A program made the position numbers and the translations under genes. From DATAYA01 sp963754235 (GTDB lineage: Bacteria > Pseudomonadota > Alphaproteobacteria > Acetobacterales > Acetobacteraceae): a stretch of 64,000 nt of DNA. The stretch is from assembly GCA_963754235.1 (NCBI GenBank), contig CAVWFK010000007.1:95241-159240 (forward strand). The letters are read 5' to 3'. Every line of letters begins with the position of its first letter. Position 1 is the stretch's first letter. The notes beneath the pieces are model-generated. The model was not told the origin of the DNA and made no database searches. It worked only from the letters and a program-made list of their open reading frames with translations. Positions 1 to 9,054 of the stretch are shown in pieces.

Positions 1-173
1 GCCCAACGTTGTCAGCATCATCGCCGCGTTGCCAGCCTTCATGGTCCAGCCCGCCGCCGCCATATCCGGCTGAACATATCGTGCCCTCGGCAGATCAGAA
101 ACGGGACCTTGCATGCCGCAAGCGCGACGGGATGGATGGACGGAGCGACACTGCCACTGCTGGGCTTGGCTGG

Positions 174-2097
174 TTAGACGCCGATGCCACGATCTCGTCC
201 TAACACCCATGACACCCCACCCGCTCGCACCAGGCCTGACACCTCGCGCCCGCGTTCGCGCTCAACGACCGGCCGCCAGGGCACGAGGCTAAACTGCTTG
301 CCGTCCTCGATCAGTGCGAATCGGCCGGATGCGAGGTCCACGGGACGGCGATAAATGCCCGAGAAGCGATCGCCGTTCTGCAGCAACCGATGATCCAGGC
401 CGCTCTCGCGCGTGATCCGCGCGGCTGTCTGGGCCAGCTCGCGGCGCGTCAAGGTGTCGAGCAGACCGCGAGCGAACAGGGTCTGAGCGCCGCGCCGTCG
501 CGCGAGTCCCTCCGCCGCGAGATGGTCTGATCGCTGCTCGAGCGCCCGTGGCCCGGATCTGCCGGTCAATCGGGAGACGGGAGAGGGTCCGCACCTCGAC
601 CTCGGGCCTGGCACGACGCTGCAGGTCATAGGCGCGAGCTTTGTCCAGGTAATCGTGCGGAACGTCCCAGCGACCGTCCGGCAGGCGCTCGACAATTTTT
701 CCGCCGCGCCGGAGCGCCTCTAAGCGTCGGACGTGCGCCTCGACCAAAGCATCGGGATCCTCGGCGCCATTTCGGACAAGGGCACGCCGCTGCCGCTCGG
801 GATCGTAGAGGCCGGACTGCTCGGCCGCGAGCTGCGCGATCGCGCGATCGGAGGGACGTGCCGCGGCTTTGCCGACGGCGACGATGGCGCCAGTTGGGAC
901 GTCTGCGATCGTGTCCAGGCTGGCGATCCGCACGTAATGCGCTCGGCCGTCCACGCCGTCGACGATCAGGTAGGCCGAGCCCTTCAGCTCGTCGTCGAGG
1001 CCCTTCTCCACCACCCGGCCAATGACGGGCCGGTCGGGTACGGCCCGCGGTTCGTGGATCGCGAGCGAGGTCAGTTCGCGCTCGTGGCCTTCCGTGGCGA
1101 AGGCGCGCTGCATAGTGCGGATCACGTCCCCCCGCATCCCGAGGTCGCGGAGGATCGGCTCGGCATCCTCGGCCAAGGTCCACTGTGCCGGGCCGATCGG
1201 GCGTGCCAGGCTCATGCGCTCCAGTTTTTGCAGCCGCCCGACCAGCAACGCCCGCAACTGCGGATCGGCATCATCGACGTTGGCGATCGGGCGGAAGTCG
1301 AGGATGCCGCCTGTCAGCTCGGCCTCGCCCTTCAGGGTGTCATCGAGCCGCGTCCATCGATCCGCCGCCACCTCGCCGGCGAGCTTCGATCGGATTTCGC
1401 GTTCGCTTTGCGGACCGAGCTCGATCGTAACCAGCTCGGCCGCCCGCTCTCGCATGCCATGGCTGATGTAGTCGCGATGGATCACGAGCGTTTCGCCGCG
1501 CTCGTCAGCTCCGCGCAGGATGAGGTGCACATGCGGGTTGTCGGTGTTCCAGTGGTCGAGCGCCATCCAGTCGAGCCGTGTGCCGAGGTCTTGCTCCATC
1601 TGTCGGACCAGATCGCGCGTGAAGACACGCAGGTCCTCCATTTCGGTCGCGTCTTCCGGGCTGACGACAAAACGGAAGTGGTGGCGGTCGTCTTTGGCGC
1701 GGTCAGCGAAGGCACCGAGGTCGGCATCCTCGCCCGCCTGATCGAACATCCGGGCCGGTGAGCCGTCGCGCGTCACGCCCTGGCGCCGGAGATAGGACAG
1801 GTGCGCCTTGAGCGGCCCGGTTCCGCGGAAGCCCTGATGGACGATCCGCGCCTTGACGATGACCCGGCGCGCGCAATTGCTAATGAGGCGGCGCTCGGAG
1901 GCACGGAACGCCGCGAACCCGCCACGGCCGCGCCCGGGCGATCGGTGCCGAGCCGACGCTCGCTCGGGCCAGCCGCGGCTGACATGCCCGGAGCGCTGCG
2001 CCGCGCCGAGGACCTGGCCGATGAACAGCTCTGGATGTCGTTGCGGCCCCCTGCTGGCGCGTCCGAGCTTGGGGCGGACCAGGCGCTCCTCGGTCAT
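174..2097 (-). CDS. DUF3363-type relaxase/mobilisation protein (one frameshift)
   Basis: Conjugative relaxase of the VirD2-like, DUF3363-containing family, which nicks oriT and pilots the transferred strand. The N-terminal half carries the histidine motifs of the nuclease: DRHHFRFVVSPED, then LDWMALDHWNTDNPHVHLIL, followed by ISHGMRERAAELVT. I chose the ATG at 2097 (MTEERLVRPKLGR) because family members start with this kind of basic segment. The reading frame breaks near 550. The frame that opens there supplies the typical family C-terminus, including SGRFALIEDGKQFSLVPWRP and REVSGLVRAGGVSW, and ends at 174. The break is a single-base slip, so the gene may be intact in the organism. It is the last recognisable gene before the left edge. 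A coupling protein would normally follow on this strand. Confidence 0.85.
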
Positions 2098-2277
2098 GGT
2101 GCCACGCGAGATGAGGCGTTCCAGATGCTTGCAGCGAAAGGCGGCACGGTCCATTCGCCGCGGCACTCGCCTAACCCATGTGCAGACCACACGAAACCGG
2201 CTGACGCGCGACTTGCGCGGCACCGGCCTCTATCTTGCGATCCGGTCTGCACGTGGGTTTCTCCTGCCGCCGCTATC

Positions 2278-3129
2278 CTAATTTACTCGGTGCGAGGCGC
2301 AGGCGCTGGAAAAGGCAGGCCTGCCGCAGCAGCGCCGATTGGCGCGAATATGGCACCGCCATCGCGCGCATTCGGTCGAACTCGTTGTCGGCGGAACGGC
2401 ACGAACTGTGCGTGCCGGCGGCGCATCGGTGAGCACCAAACTGTGTGCGCCGGCCGCCTCATTCATTGCGAACAAACCAGCGGCCGTGTCACCCGACGCC
2501 GCATTGCCGGTTCGCCGATCACTCTTCGGACGCGCAACAACGGTCGGGAGTTTGTCTACGTTTTGCGTAAAAGACGTCGGCAGGGCGCCGCCCGGGGCGA
2601 TGTCCTGGGCGATTGGCGCGAGTTGCGCGACATACCGCCGCGTCTCATCAGGAAGCGGCCGACCGTGCTGACGATGATCATCGAGCCGCACCGGACCCGC
2701 ATTGTAGGCCGCGAGAAAGTCGGGCGCGCCATAGCGATCGATCAGCTCACGGAGGAAGGCCGCACCCGCCATGATATTGTCGGCCGGGGCATAAGAGTCC
2801 GCCCCGAGCCGGTATCGGGCGCGCATCGCTGCCCAGGTATCCGGCATGAGCTGCATCAGCCCCATTGCGCCCGCCGGAGAGGTGGCGTTCGGCATACCGC
2901 CACTCTCCGCTCGCATGACGGCGCGCAGGATGCGTTCCGGCACGCCGAACCGCAGCGACGCCGCGGCGATCTCGGTCGCCCACCGATCGATCGCGGCGGC
3001 GTGCTGGTCTTGCATCGGCTCGGCGCTGATGGCGGCCGCGCGCGCACACTCGCCGCTCAGACCGAGCGGGAGGAACAGCTCCGATCGCAAGCCGATCGCG
3101 CACGCGGCGATGGCGGTCACCAGGTCCAT
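2278..3129 (-). CDS. Lytic transglycosylase (conjugation-associated)
   Basis: Soluble-type SLT peptidoglycan-cleaving enzyme of the sort that opens the wall for conjugation machinery. The catalytic glutamate lies in AVMRAESGG, followed by GAMGLMQLMPDTW and the AAYNAGP motif, in the order expected for the goose-lysozyme-like fold. I prefer the ATG at 3129 (MDLVTAIAACAIG), which gives a short hydrophobic N-terminus. The open frame continues upstream to 3189 without family-like sequence. The last 40 or so residues are basic and unlike the family, so a slip near the 3' end is possible. It sits between the relaxase and the TraF-type peptidase on the same strand. Confidence 0.85.
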   Translation of the reverse strand: MDLVTAIAACAIGLRSELFLPLGLSGECARAAAISAEPMQDQHAAAIDRWATEIAAASLRFGVPERILRAVMRAESGGMPNATSPAGAMGLMQLMPDTWAAMRARYRLGADSYAPADNIMAGAAFLRELIDRYGAPDFLAAYNAGPVRLDDHRQHGRPLPDETRRYVAQLAPIAQDIAPGGALPTSFTQNVDKLPTVVARPKSDRRTGNAASGDTAAGLFAMNEAAGAHSLVLTDAPPARTVRAVPPTTSSTECARWRCHIRANRRCCGRPAFSSACASHRVN

Positions 3130-3352
3130 GTTCGTGCTCCAACAATGATCGTGAACGTACGCCGGGACTGGAGCCGGCCGGCGCCGCACTCACGGCCCCC
3201 AAGCCCCAGCCATTCGGAGCATGCGCCATCCCAGCGGTTGAGTTTGACCGCCGCCCCGCATTCCGGTCGCCGCCCAAGTGGCTGGGACGGAGGAACGGTC
3301 GCACCTTGATCGAACCGACGGACAGGACTTGCCGGGCAGAGTGGTGGCTCGG

Positions 3353-3865
3353 TCATCGCGCGCTCCACGTCCAGAGCGGGACCGCCCGGCCGAGAACGGA
3401 AGAGACCGGCGACGGCCCGAAATAGCGGCCATCAAGCGACGCCGGGATGGTGGTGTTCAGGACGAACACCTCGCTCGCCGCAAGCACGCGGCACCCGTGC
3501 CAGGACGCCATCGGACGGCCTCTCCCGTCTGTCGGCAGCGCGGCTGCGACGGCCTTGCCGTCGATCGAGACGTGCCCGTCCTGCTCGCAGACCCGCATTC
3601 CTGCGGTGGCGGCAATCGGCTTCAGCAACTGCACGCCGCGCGGCAGATAGCCGCGTTTGGCGTAGAGCGCGGCGCTTGCCGGGTCGGGCTGCAACAGAAC
3701 CAGGTCGCCAACACGCAGCGCCACGGCTGCTTCGATGCGGTAGAAGCCCTGCGCTTCGCTCGCGGTCGCGTTCCACACCAGCATCGGATGGGCGCCGCTT
3801 CCGGGCGGGCCACAGACCAGCGTGACGGCCATCGCTGTCAGCGCCAGGATGGGCGGCGAGGTCAC
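3353..3865 (-). CDS. traF: TraF-type S26 signal peptidase, conjugal transfer
   Basis: Member of the TraF/S26 peptidase family that matures or cyclises conjugative pilin. The start is a GTG at 3865 that overlaps the stop of the upstream DUF2840 gene by four bases (GTGA), indicating translational coupling. The N-terminus is a hydrophobic segment (ILALTAMAVTLV). The family pattern YRIEAAVALRVGDLVLLQP, then KRGYLPRGVQLLKPIAA, is visible, followed by GHVSIDGKAV and a LDGRYFGP motif near the C-terminus. The usual serine before the first motif is not obvious in this copy, so catalytic competence is uncertain. About 170 residues, normal for the family. Confidence 0.82.
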   Translation of the reverse strand: MTSPPILALTAMAVTLVCGPPGSGAHPMLVWNATASEAQGFYRIEAAVALRVGDLVLLQPDPASAALYAKRGYLPRGVQLLKPIAATAGMRVCEQDGHVSIDGKAVAAALPTDGRGRPMASWHGCRVLAASEVFVLNTTIPASLDGRYFGPSPVSSVLGRAVPLWTWSAR

Positions 3866-4329
3866 GCAACCGCCTTCCGGCACACCAGCCATACGCGGTG
3901 CTGCGCGTGTCCATAAGCCCGGAATGGCGCGTTGCAGTCGATGCGGTTGTGCAGATGCCGCCACCAGTTCGGCGCGACGTCGACCAGATCGATGCCGAGC
4001 GCCTCGATGGCCGCCACCGCGTCGAGCGCGCGTTTGACCTTTGGCCAACCCTCCAGCCGCAGCAGGAGATCGCCACCCGGCACGACACCCGGGATCGTCG
4101 CGACCGGCTTGTGCGGCGCGCAGGCGCGCACGATCGCAAGCCGCGAGGACACCGTCCCGTAGTCGTTGCCCTCCCACCGGACCAGCGCGAAGACTTCACC
4201 AGGCGCGAATGCGATGACTCGCCGGCGGCGATCGACAATGCGCTCGCGCGACTGGTCGCCGAAGCGGAGCCAGTGCTCGAACCGCCCCTCGTAGAACACG
4301 AGCTCGACCTCGGTCAGCGCGTCCGTCAC
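3862..4329 (-). CDS. DUF2840 family protein
   Basis: Small conserved protein of unknown biochemical role found next to traF in alphaproteobacterial conjugative elements. The GTG at 4329 gives VTDALTEVELVFYEGRFEHW, matching the family N-terminus. The conserved FAPGEVFALVRWEGNDYGT and the EGWPKVKRALDAVAAIEALG segments follow. The stop overlaps the traF start. Only about 20 bp upstream the sequence changes into a truncated IS66-type element, so its native promoter or upstream partner gene (usually a ParA ATPase) has been lost. Confidence 0.8.
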   Translation of the reverse strand: MTDALTEVELVFYEGRFEHWLRFGDQSRERIVDRRRRVIAFAPGEVFALVRWEGNDYGTVSSRLAIVRACAPHKPVATIPGVVPGGDLLLRLEGWPKVKRALDAVAAIEALGIDLVDVAPNWWRHLHNRIDCNAPFRAYGHAQHRVWLVCRKAVA

Positions 4330-4347
4330 GGTGCGCCGCTCGCGTTT

Positions 4348-5047
4348 GGCATCACCCAGCTGAACGTCACTCCTGACCCGGTGCGGGTCGCGACCGAGGG
4401 CGCCCTGTGGGGTAGCGTGCAGGCGCACGACTTCCTGCGGGACACCGTGATTGTCAGCGATGATGCGGGCCAGTTCGCCGTCGGCCAGCACGCGTTGTGC
4501 TGGGTTCACGCCGAGCGGCTGGTGCACAAGCTCGACACCTTCACCGACGCCCAGCACGCCGCGCAGCAGCGCGTCCGCGACCTGATCTGGAAGTTCTACG
4601 CCGACCTGAAAGCCTACCGCACCGACCCGGCACCGCGCCGCCGCCGCCAACTCCGTGCCCGTTTCGACCGCATCTTCCGCCGCCGCACCGGCTTCGTCAC
4701 CCTCGATCGCCTGCTCGCGCGGCTGCACGCCAACAAGGCCGAGCTGTTGGCCGTCCTCGACTATCCAGAAATCCCACTGCATACCAATGGCTCAGAGCGC
4801 GACATCCGCTGCCATGTCACCAAGCGCAAGGTCAGCGGTGGCACTCGCAGCGATGACGGCCGTACCTGTCGCGATGCCTTCCTCGGCTTGGCCAAGACTT
4901 GCGCCAAGCTCGGCGTCGCCTTCTGGGATTACCTCGGCAGCAGGCTTTCCGTCCCGGGCCAACCGATCGTCCCGTCCCTGCCAGACCTCATCCGCTGCCG
5001 GGGCCAGCCCGCATAATCCTGCCGGCCCGGGGTTTTGCCCCTCTTAC
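4348..5047 (+). mobile_element. 3' remnant of an IS66-family single-ORF element
   Basis: This 700-bp segment is essentially the same as the last third of the complete element found at 30,663-32,349. It encodes only the C-terminal part of the transposase, from ITQLNVTPDPVRV to the stop at 5016, including LHTNGSERDIRCHVTKRK. It ends with the same terminal inverted repeat (complement of GTAAGAGGGGCAAAACCCC). The 5' side is cut exactly where homology to the complete copy stops, about 18 bp from the DUF2840 start. No target duplication can be assessed. It marks a deletion that removed the gene normally found upstream of DUF2840. Confidence 0.88.
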
Positions 5048-5913
5048 GGGTGCGCGTCGGAACCCATTTCGCACGCTTGGACAAGCGCGTGTCGGCGACG
5101 GCCACGCCACTGGCGGCACCCGCGCGCGCGACCCGCATGCGCGACGGCGCCATCTTGACCCTGCGCCGCAGTGTCGCGAGGTGGGCACTTGGCGCGACAC
5201 CCTTGCGTGCACCAGCTGGCCTGTCGGCCAATGGCGTGCATCTTGCGCGGTTCGTCGTGGCCCCGCGCGAGCATCGCACGAACAACAGCAGCCCGGTTGT
5301 CGAGACAGGGTGTATGTGCGCCGAGGCGTCTTCGCGTCAGCTCGCCGGCGAGCAGACTGGCGACAACATTTCCGCTCGCGATGCGCGGCTCGACACGAGG
5401 GTGGACCGCCGCAACCGCCCAACCGGCGACGGCGGCGCCCGGCGCGCGCGTGAGCCCGACCGCACCGAACGCTGGGCACTTGTCCGCGCCTTCGGTCAGC
5501 TCGTTGCGCACCAATGCCGAGACGCTTGTATCGGCGGTCGGCGCACCACGCCGTGGCAGAAATGGCCCTTCGGAACGGTGACCGGGAAGTGTCGCTGCAC
5601 CGCTCCTCCTCTTCTCGGGAATTGCCGCGCCGAGCGAAACCCAAAGCCCCGGGGGCCGTGCTGCATGTTCCGAACGGCTTGTTCGGCGGGTTACCGGTCG
5701 AGGTGCATCCTGCGAACAAAGTTCGCAAGAGGCTACGGTGAAGATTCGATGTCGCCCATCAATAATAGACTCAGTTAAGACTTCTCTCAGTTAGAAAGTT
5801 ACGCTCCGGATTTCGGTCGCGTGTCAAATGCTTAGGCCACGTTTCAACTTTGCAGTATCGTGCCTTTGCGCGTGCAAGGCCGAGTTCATCCCCAATCGAA
5901 AATCCGAGTGCGT
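5048..5913. other. No recognisable gene
   Basis: In related elements a ParA ATPase gene lies between repA and DUF2840. No P-loop or other ParA motif can be read here on either strand. Several long open frames exist on both strands but have arginine/alanine-rich compositions typical of shadow frames in GC-rich DNA. Positions 5,740-5,960 are noticeably richer in A and T than the surroundings. This stretch is probably decayed or replaced DNA. Confidence 0.5.
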
Positions 5914-6768
5914 TCACAACACGCACCCCGCTTTTGTGGATAAGTTACCCCGCTTTTCCACAGGCACCCGTCCGGCACTGGGGATGCGCTCGGCATTTCG
6001 CACCGCGCGCAAGCAGGTCGCTCGCCCCTCGCCGGTCATCTCGATCCGGTAGTCCAGCAGCGTCCCACGTTGCGCGATCCTGCGCAGGGCTGTGACGAAA
6101 TCAGATGGGCGCGACATGCTGCCGGAGCGGGCATGGAGGGCCGCGAGCGCGATCTCCCACCCTGTGGATTGTCGCCCGACATGCTTGCGGACAAGCCGCC
6201 ACAGCCAGCGCTCGATGCCACCCGTGAGCCGGAAATAGCGGGGGTCGATCGTCAGCACGCGCCGGTCGGTCACGACGGCCGCGAACAGCCATTCGGACAG
6301 CGCGAACTCAATACCGGAGCTGGTGCGATGCCAGTCGTCGAGAAGTCGGAAGCGCACCGATGCGCCGCCGCTCGGGGCGCGCAGGGTCGTGTCCACCGTG
6401 GTCGCCGCCAATCGGTCGAGCGCCGCGCCGAGCAGCACGTATTGCCGCTGAGCGGTGCCGCGGCCGAGATAGCGGAGGATCTGGTAGGGAGGGGCCGCAA
6501 GCCGGCGCGAGACGCGCAAGCCCTGGTCGCGGCCTTCGGTGAGCTGCGACACTGCCCAGATCAGGACGTCGGCATCCCAGATCGTGGCCAGCCCTTGGTG
6601 CCGGTCTGAGCTTGAAATTCGCAGATATTGGCCGCCCTGCTCGAAGGCAACCGGCTCAACCCGCTTCGCTTTCGCGAGCGAGAACCAGGGCCAAGCCATG
6701 AGGTCGAGCGCGTCGCGCGGACGGACACGGTCAAGCACGGCCGGGAATGGCCGGTCTTCGGTCGCCAT
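5914..6768 (-). CDS. repA: RepA-type replication initiator
   Basis: Replication initiator protein A of about 284 residues, as carried by plasmid-like and integrative elements of alphaproteobacteria. The ATG at 6768 lies 2 bp after the stop of the AlpA-like gene, so the two are co-transcribed. Recognisable family stretches are LMAWPWFSLAKAKR near the N-terminus, LRISSSDRHQGLATIWDADV, and then FRLLDDWHRTSSGIEFALSEW and YFRLTGGIERWLWRLVRKH in the winged-helix region. Its presence suggests the element can replicate after excision. The reading frame is uninterrupted. Confidence 0.85.
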   Translation of the reverse strand: MATEDRPFPAVLDRVRPRDALDLMAWPWFSLAKAKRVEPVAFEQGGQYLRISSSDRHQGLATIWDADVLIWAVSQLTEGRDQGLRVSRRLAAPPYQILRYLGRGTAQRQYVLLGAALDRLAATTVDTTLRAPSGGASVRFRLLDDWHRTSSGIEFALSEWLFAAVVTDRRVLTIDPRYFRLTGGIERWLWRLVRKHVGRQSTGWEIALAALHARSGSMSRPSDFVTALRRIAQRGTLLDYRIEMTGEGRATCLRAVRNAERIPSAGRVPVEKRGNLSTKAGCVL

Positions 6769-6770
6769 CG

Positions 6771-7049
6771 TCAGGCGCGCCGCAACGCGGTGGTGCGCGC
6801 CCGCGCCGCCGGGGTGGGCGGCAGCACCACGCCGGTGCCGGGATCGCTGGTCGAGCGGCGCACCCCCTGATCGGCCCAGCGTTCGAGATCGCCGACCTTG
6901 TAGACGACCCGGCCGCCGATCTTCCGGTAGATCGGGCCGGTGCCGTAGATGCGATGCTTCTCCAGCGTTCGCGGCGAGACACCGAGATAGCGCGCCGCCT
7001 CCGGGGTGCGGAGATAGCGCGGCGGCAGCGAGGCGTTTGGATCGGCCAT
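6771..7049 (-). CDS. AlpA/MerR-like helix-turn-helix regulator
   Basis: A 92-residue DNA-binding protein with a single winged helix-turn-helix of the excisionase/AlpA type: RYLRTPEAARYLGVSPRTLE, then KHRIYGTGPIYRKIGGRVVY. In this family of elements it sits just upstream of repA and probably controls replication or excision genes. It is separated from repA by 2 bp. Its own start is preceded by a spacer of about 120 bp after the DUF2285 gene end, leaving room for a promoter. Confidence 0.85.
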   Translation of the reverse strand: MADPNASLPPRYLRTPEAARYLGVSPRTLEKHRIYGTGPIYRKIGGRVVYKVGDLERWADQGVRRSTSDPGTGVVLPPTPAARARTTALRRA

Positions 7050-7169
7050 GGTCGGGCTCCTTCATGGAGAGGCTGCTTGAGGGCAGCCTCTCGCGTGTCG
7101 GAGGCCAGGATTGGGCTCGGGTGGGCGCCGCAATATGGACGAAGATCGCGAGGGCCAGACCGTCCAGGG

Positions 7170-7941
7170 TCAGCGCCATGGCGGCGCCAGCAGCCGTCGA
7201 TAACGGCCTCCGACGAGCCCGCGCGCCTCGCCGAGCAGCCGCCGGACTTCGCCGCGGTCCGGATGGTTCGACCAGGCCGGGCCGGCAACGACGGTCCCGA
7301 GCGCCATGCCGGCGATCTCGTGCTCGCTGGCGCCGGCACGCTCGAGATCAAGCGCCCACAGCATGGCGGCGAGCCGGTCCTGTCGCTCGGCCGGAAGCTG
7401 CAACGGCGCTGGCGTGCGCAGCCCCGGCACGTTCTGGTCAATCGCAGCGAGGAAGCGGGCTGCCGCGTCGAGCCGCGCGCGCCAGAAGGGGGAGCGGTCG
7501 AGCACCAGGCCCAGCGCGGCGCCGTCATGCGGCGGGTCCGGGCCGGGCAGCAGCAGCCGGTGCCGTTGACCCGCCTCGTCGAGGATGATCTGCAGGCTGT
7601 CCCCAGTGGCGAGCGCGCGCTTTCGTCCGGGCCAGCGCCACGGCTCGTAGATGATGGGCGGCCCCGTGCCGGACGCAGCGGGCCCGAGTGCGATCAGGTT
7701 GCCGAGGAGCGCGGGCAGCCAGAAGATCGCGACCTCATCGGCGCGGCGGTCGGGATCGGTAACGAAAGGGCAGCCCCCAGTCGGTGGAGTCCGTCTGGCG
7801 ATCCCTGGCGTCTGGATCGCTGGCCGCCTTTCGGCGATACGCAGGATTGCGGCGCAGAAACTCCCATGCCCAATCCTCGGGCTGCAGCGACGCGATGTAA
7901 CGATAGCGGGCCGGAAGCCGGCCGCGGCCGAGCTTCCTCAT
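7170..7941 (-). CDS. DUF6499/DUF2285 domain protein (one frameshift)
   Basis: Regulator-like protein of conjugative elements. The N-terminal DUF6499-type part reads RYRYIASLQPEDWAWEFLRR (start ATG near 7941). It then loses frame in a run of five C at 7774-7778. Removing one base restores DWGCPFVTDPDRRADE and continues without a stop to the C-terminal DUF2285 (RovC-like DNA-binding) domain, with GASEHEIAGMALG and VGGRYRRLL, ending at 7170. The fused architecture is the family norm, so I treat this as one gene with a homopolymer slip. It precedes the AlpA-like gene and repA. Confidence 0.75.
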
Positions 7942-8113
7942 GGCCGACGCCCCAGATTGCACGCGCCCTGGTTGTCAAAGCGAGTTCAGGGACACCTTTG
8001 CTTGTCGACCATGAGCGTCATCGGCGTCGTCCGGTCATCAAGCGATGACCGCATCAGCCCGAAACCAGAGCACACGAGAGGCGTTTGGGCGCCCCTTCCT
8101 GCTGAGACCGGCC

Positions 8114-8428
8114 TCACGATTCGGCTTCGTACGGCCCGGCGCTGAGGAGATGGCGGTAGCCGACGCTCGTCATCCATTTGGCGCGCGCGAGGTGCGTCTC
8201 GTAGGCATGCCATGCCCGGCTGGGCTCGTGGGCGGGATCGATCTGAAGGACCTCGCGCGCCACTTCCTCCCAGCCCGCCTCATCGCGCTCAGCATCGAGC
8301 AGCCGGATGTAGTGGATGAGGTGTAGTTCATCGTAGGGCGTCAGAGTCTCCGAAACTGGCGGCTCGTCCGCGACCGGCGCGTCCATTCTGGGTTTGCGCA
8401 TTGAAGGTAACCGATGCGACCGGGCCAC
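8114..8428 (-). CDS. Small DUF2285-like DNA-binding protein
   Basis: A protein of about 104 residues with the pattern LTPYDELHLIHYIRLLDAER, then WEEVAREVLQIDP and HLARAKWMTSVGYRHLL. This is the short DUF2285-type protein commonly encoded in these elements beside the larger DUF6499/DUF2285 protein. The start could be 8428 or an internal ATG at 8401 (MRKPRMDAPV). Its exact role is unknown. A regulatory or DNA-binding function is inferred from the shared C-terminal helix. Confidence 0.7.
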   Translation of the reverse strand: MARSHRLPSMRKPRMDAPVADEPPVSETLTPYDELHLIHYIRLLDAERDEAGWEEVAREVLQIDPAHEPSRAWHAYETHLARAKWMTSVGYRHLLSAGPYEAES

Positions 8429-8434
8429 GGGGAA

Positions 8435-9013
8435 TCAGCCTTGACGGCCGGCCTGCTTGAGTCGCTGCGGCATCCAGAACTCTCGGATCGCCGGGATGAC
8501 GATCGGAATGTCGTGATAGGCAGTGTGCAGGAACTCCTGCGTTTCCGGGCCTTCTCGCGGCGGTCCGAGCATGGGTCTGCCGAGCGGGTCTGTGCAGTAG
8601 AGCAAGATCGGCAATAGCAACCCGTGATCGACGCGGCTCAGATCGAGAAGCGACCGCCAGGCGGCGAAGCGCAGTCGCATGGCGCTGAGGAACCCCATAC
8701 ACCACGGCTGAGGAAGCGCCATGCCGTCATCCGTCTTCTCGAAAATCGGCGCGTGCTGCTTTGGCGCGGCCGACAAGCCTTCGCTGATCGCGTTAAAGCG
8801 CGAGACGATCGTCGTGATCGCCGCCAACTTCTTGCCGAAAGCCGTGGCGATGCGACCGCGCTCGCCGAGCAGATCGACGAACCATTCGTCCGGTGGGATC
8901 GAGCAGGGTCCGACCACGATCGCGGTCAGATAGCCGTCCAGCATCGATGCGCCGTCGACCCGCGCCGGCGGCTCAAGCGCACTGAGCCATGCGTTCAGCT
9001 GCTCGAGGCTCAT
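8435..9013 (-). CDS. UPF0149 (YecA-like) family protein
   Basis: A protein of about 192 residues starting MSLEQLNAWLSALEPP. It contains MLDGYLTAIVVGPCSIPPDE and PQPWCMGFLSAMRLRF, the two signature stretches of the UPF0149/YecA family. Many members end in a SEC-C zinc motif, but this one does not. Function is unknown. The start codon is only about 18 bp from the apparent left end of the IS66 element, so its own promoter has probably been displaced or replaced by the insertion. Confidence 0.8.
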   Translation of the reverse strand: MSLEQLNAWLSALEPPARVDGASMLDGYLTAIVVGPCSIPPDEWFVDLLGERGRIATAFGKKLAAITTIVSRFNAISEGLSAAPKQHAPIFEKTDDGMALPQPWCMGFLSAMRLRFAAWRSLLDLSRVDHGLLLPILLYCTDPLGRPMLGPPREGPETQEFLHTAYHDIPIVIPAIREFWMPQRLKQAGRQG

Positions 9014-9054
9014 CGCCTGTTCCGCTGAGCGGGACCGTCGCGGCGACTGCCTCA

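Noticed and set aside
1..173. Start of another transfer gene at the left edge
   Set aside because: A minus-strand ATG at 42 opens a short frame, but only 14 codons are visible, too few to name anything.
5048..5780. Protein-coding frames between the IS66 remnant and repA
   Set aside because: Long frames exist on both strands, but composition and lack of any motif mark them as GC shadow frames.
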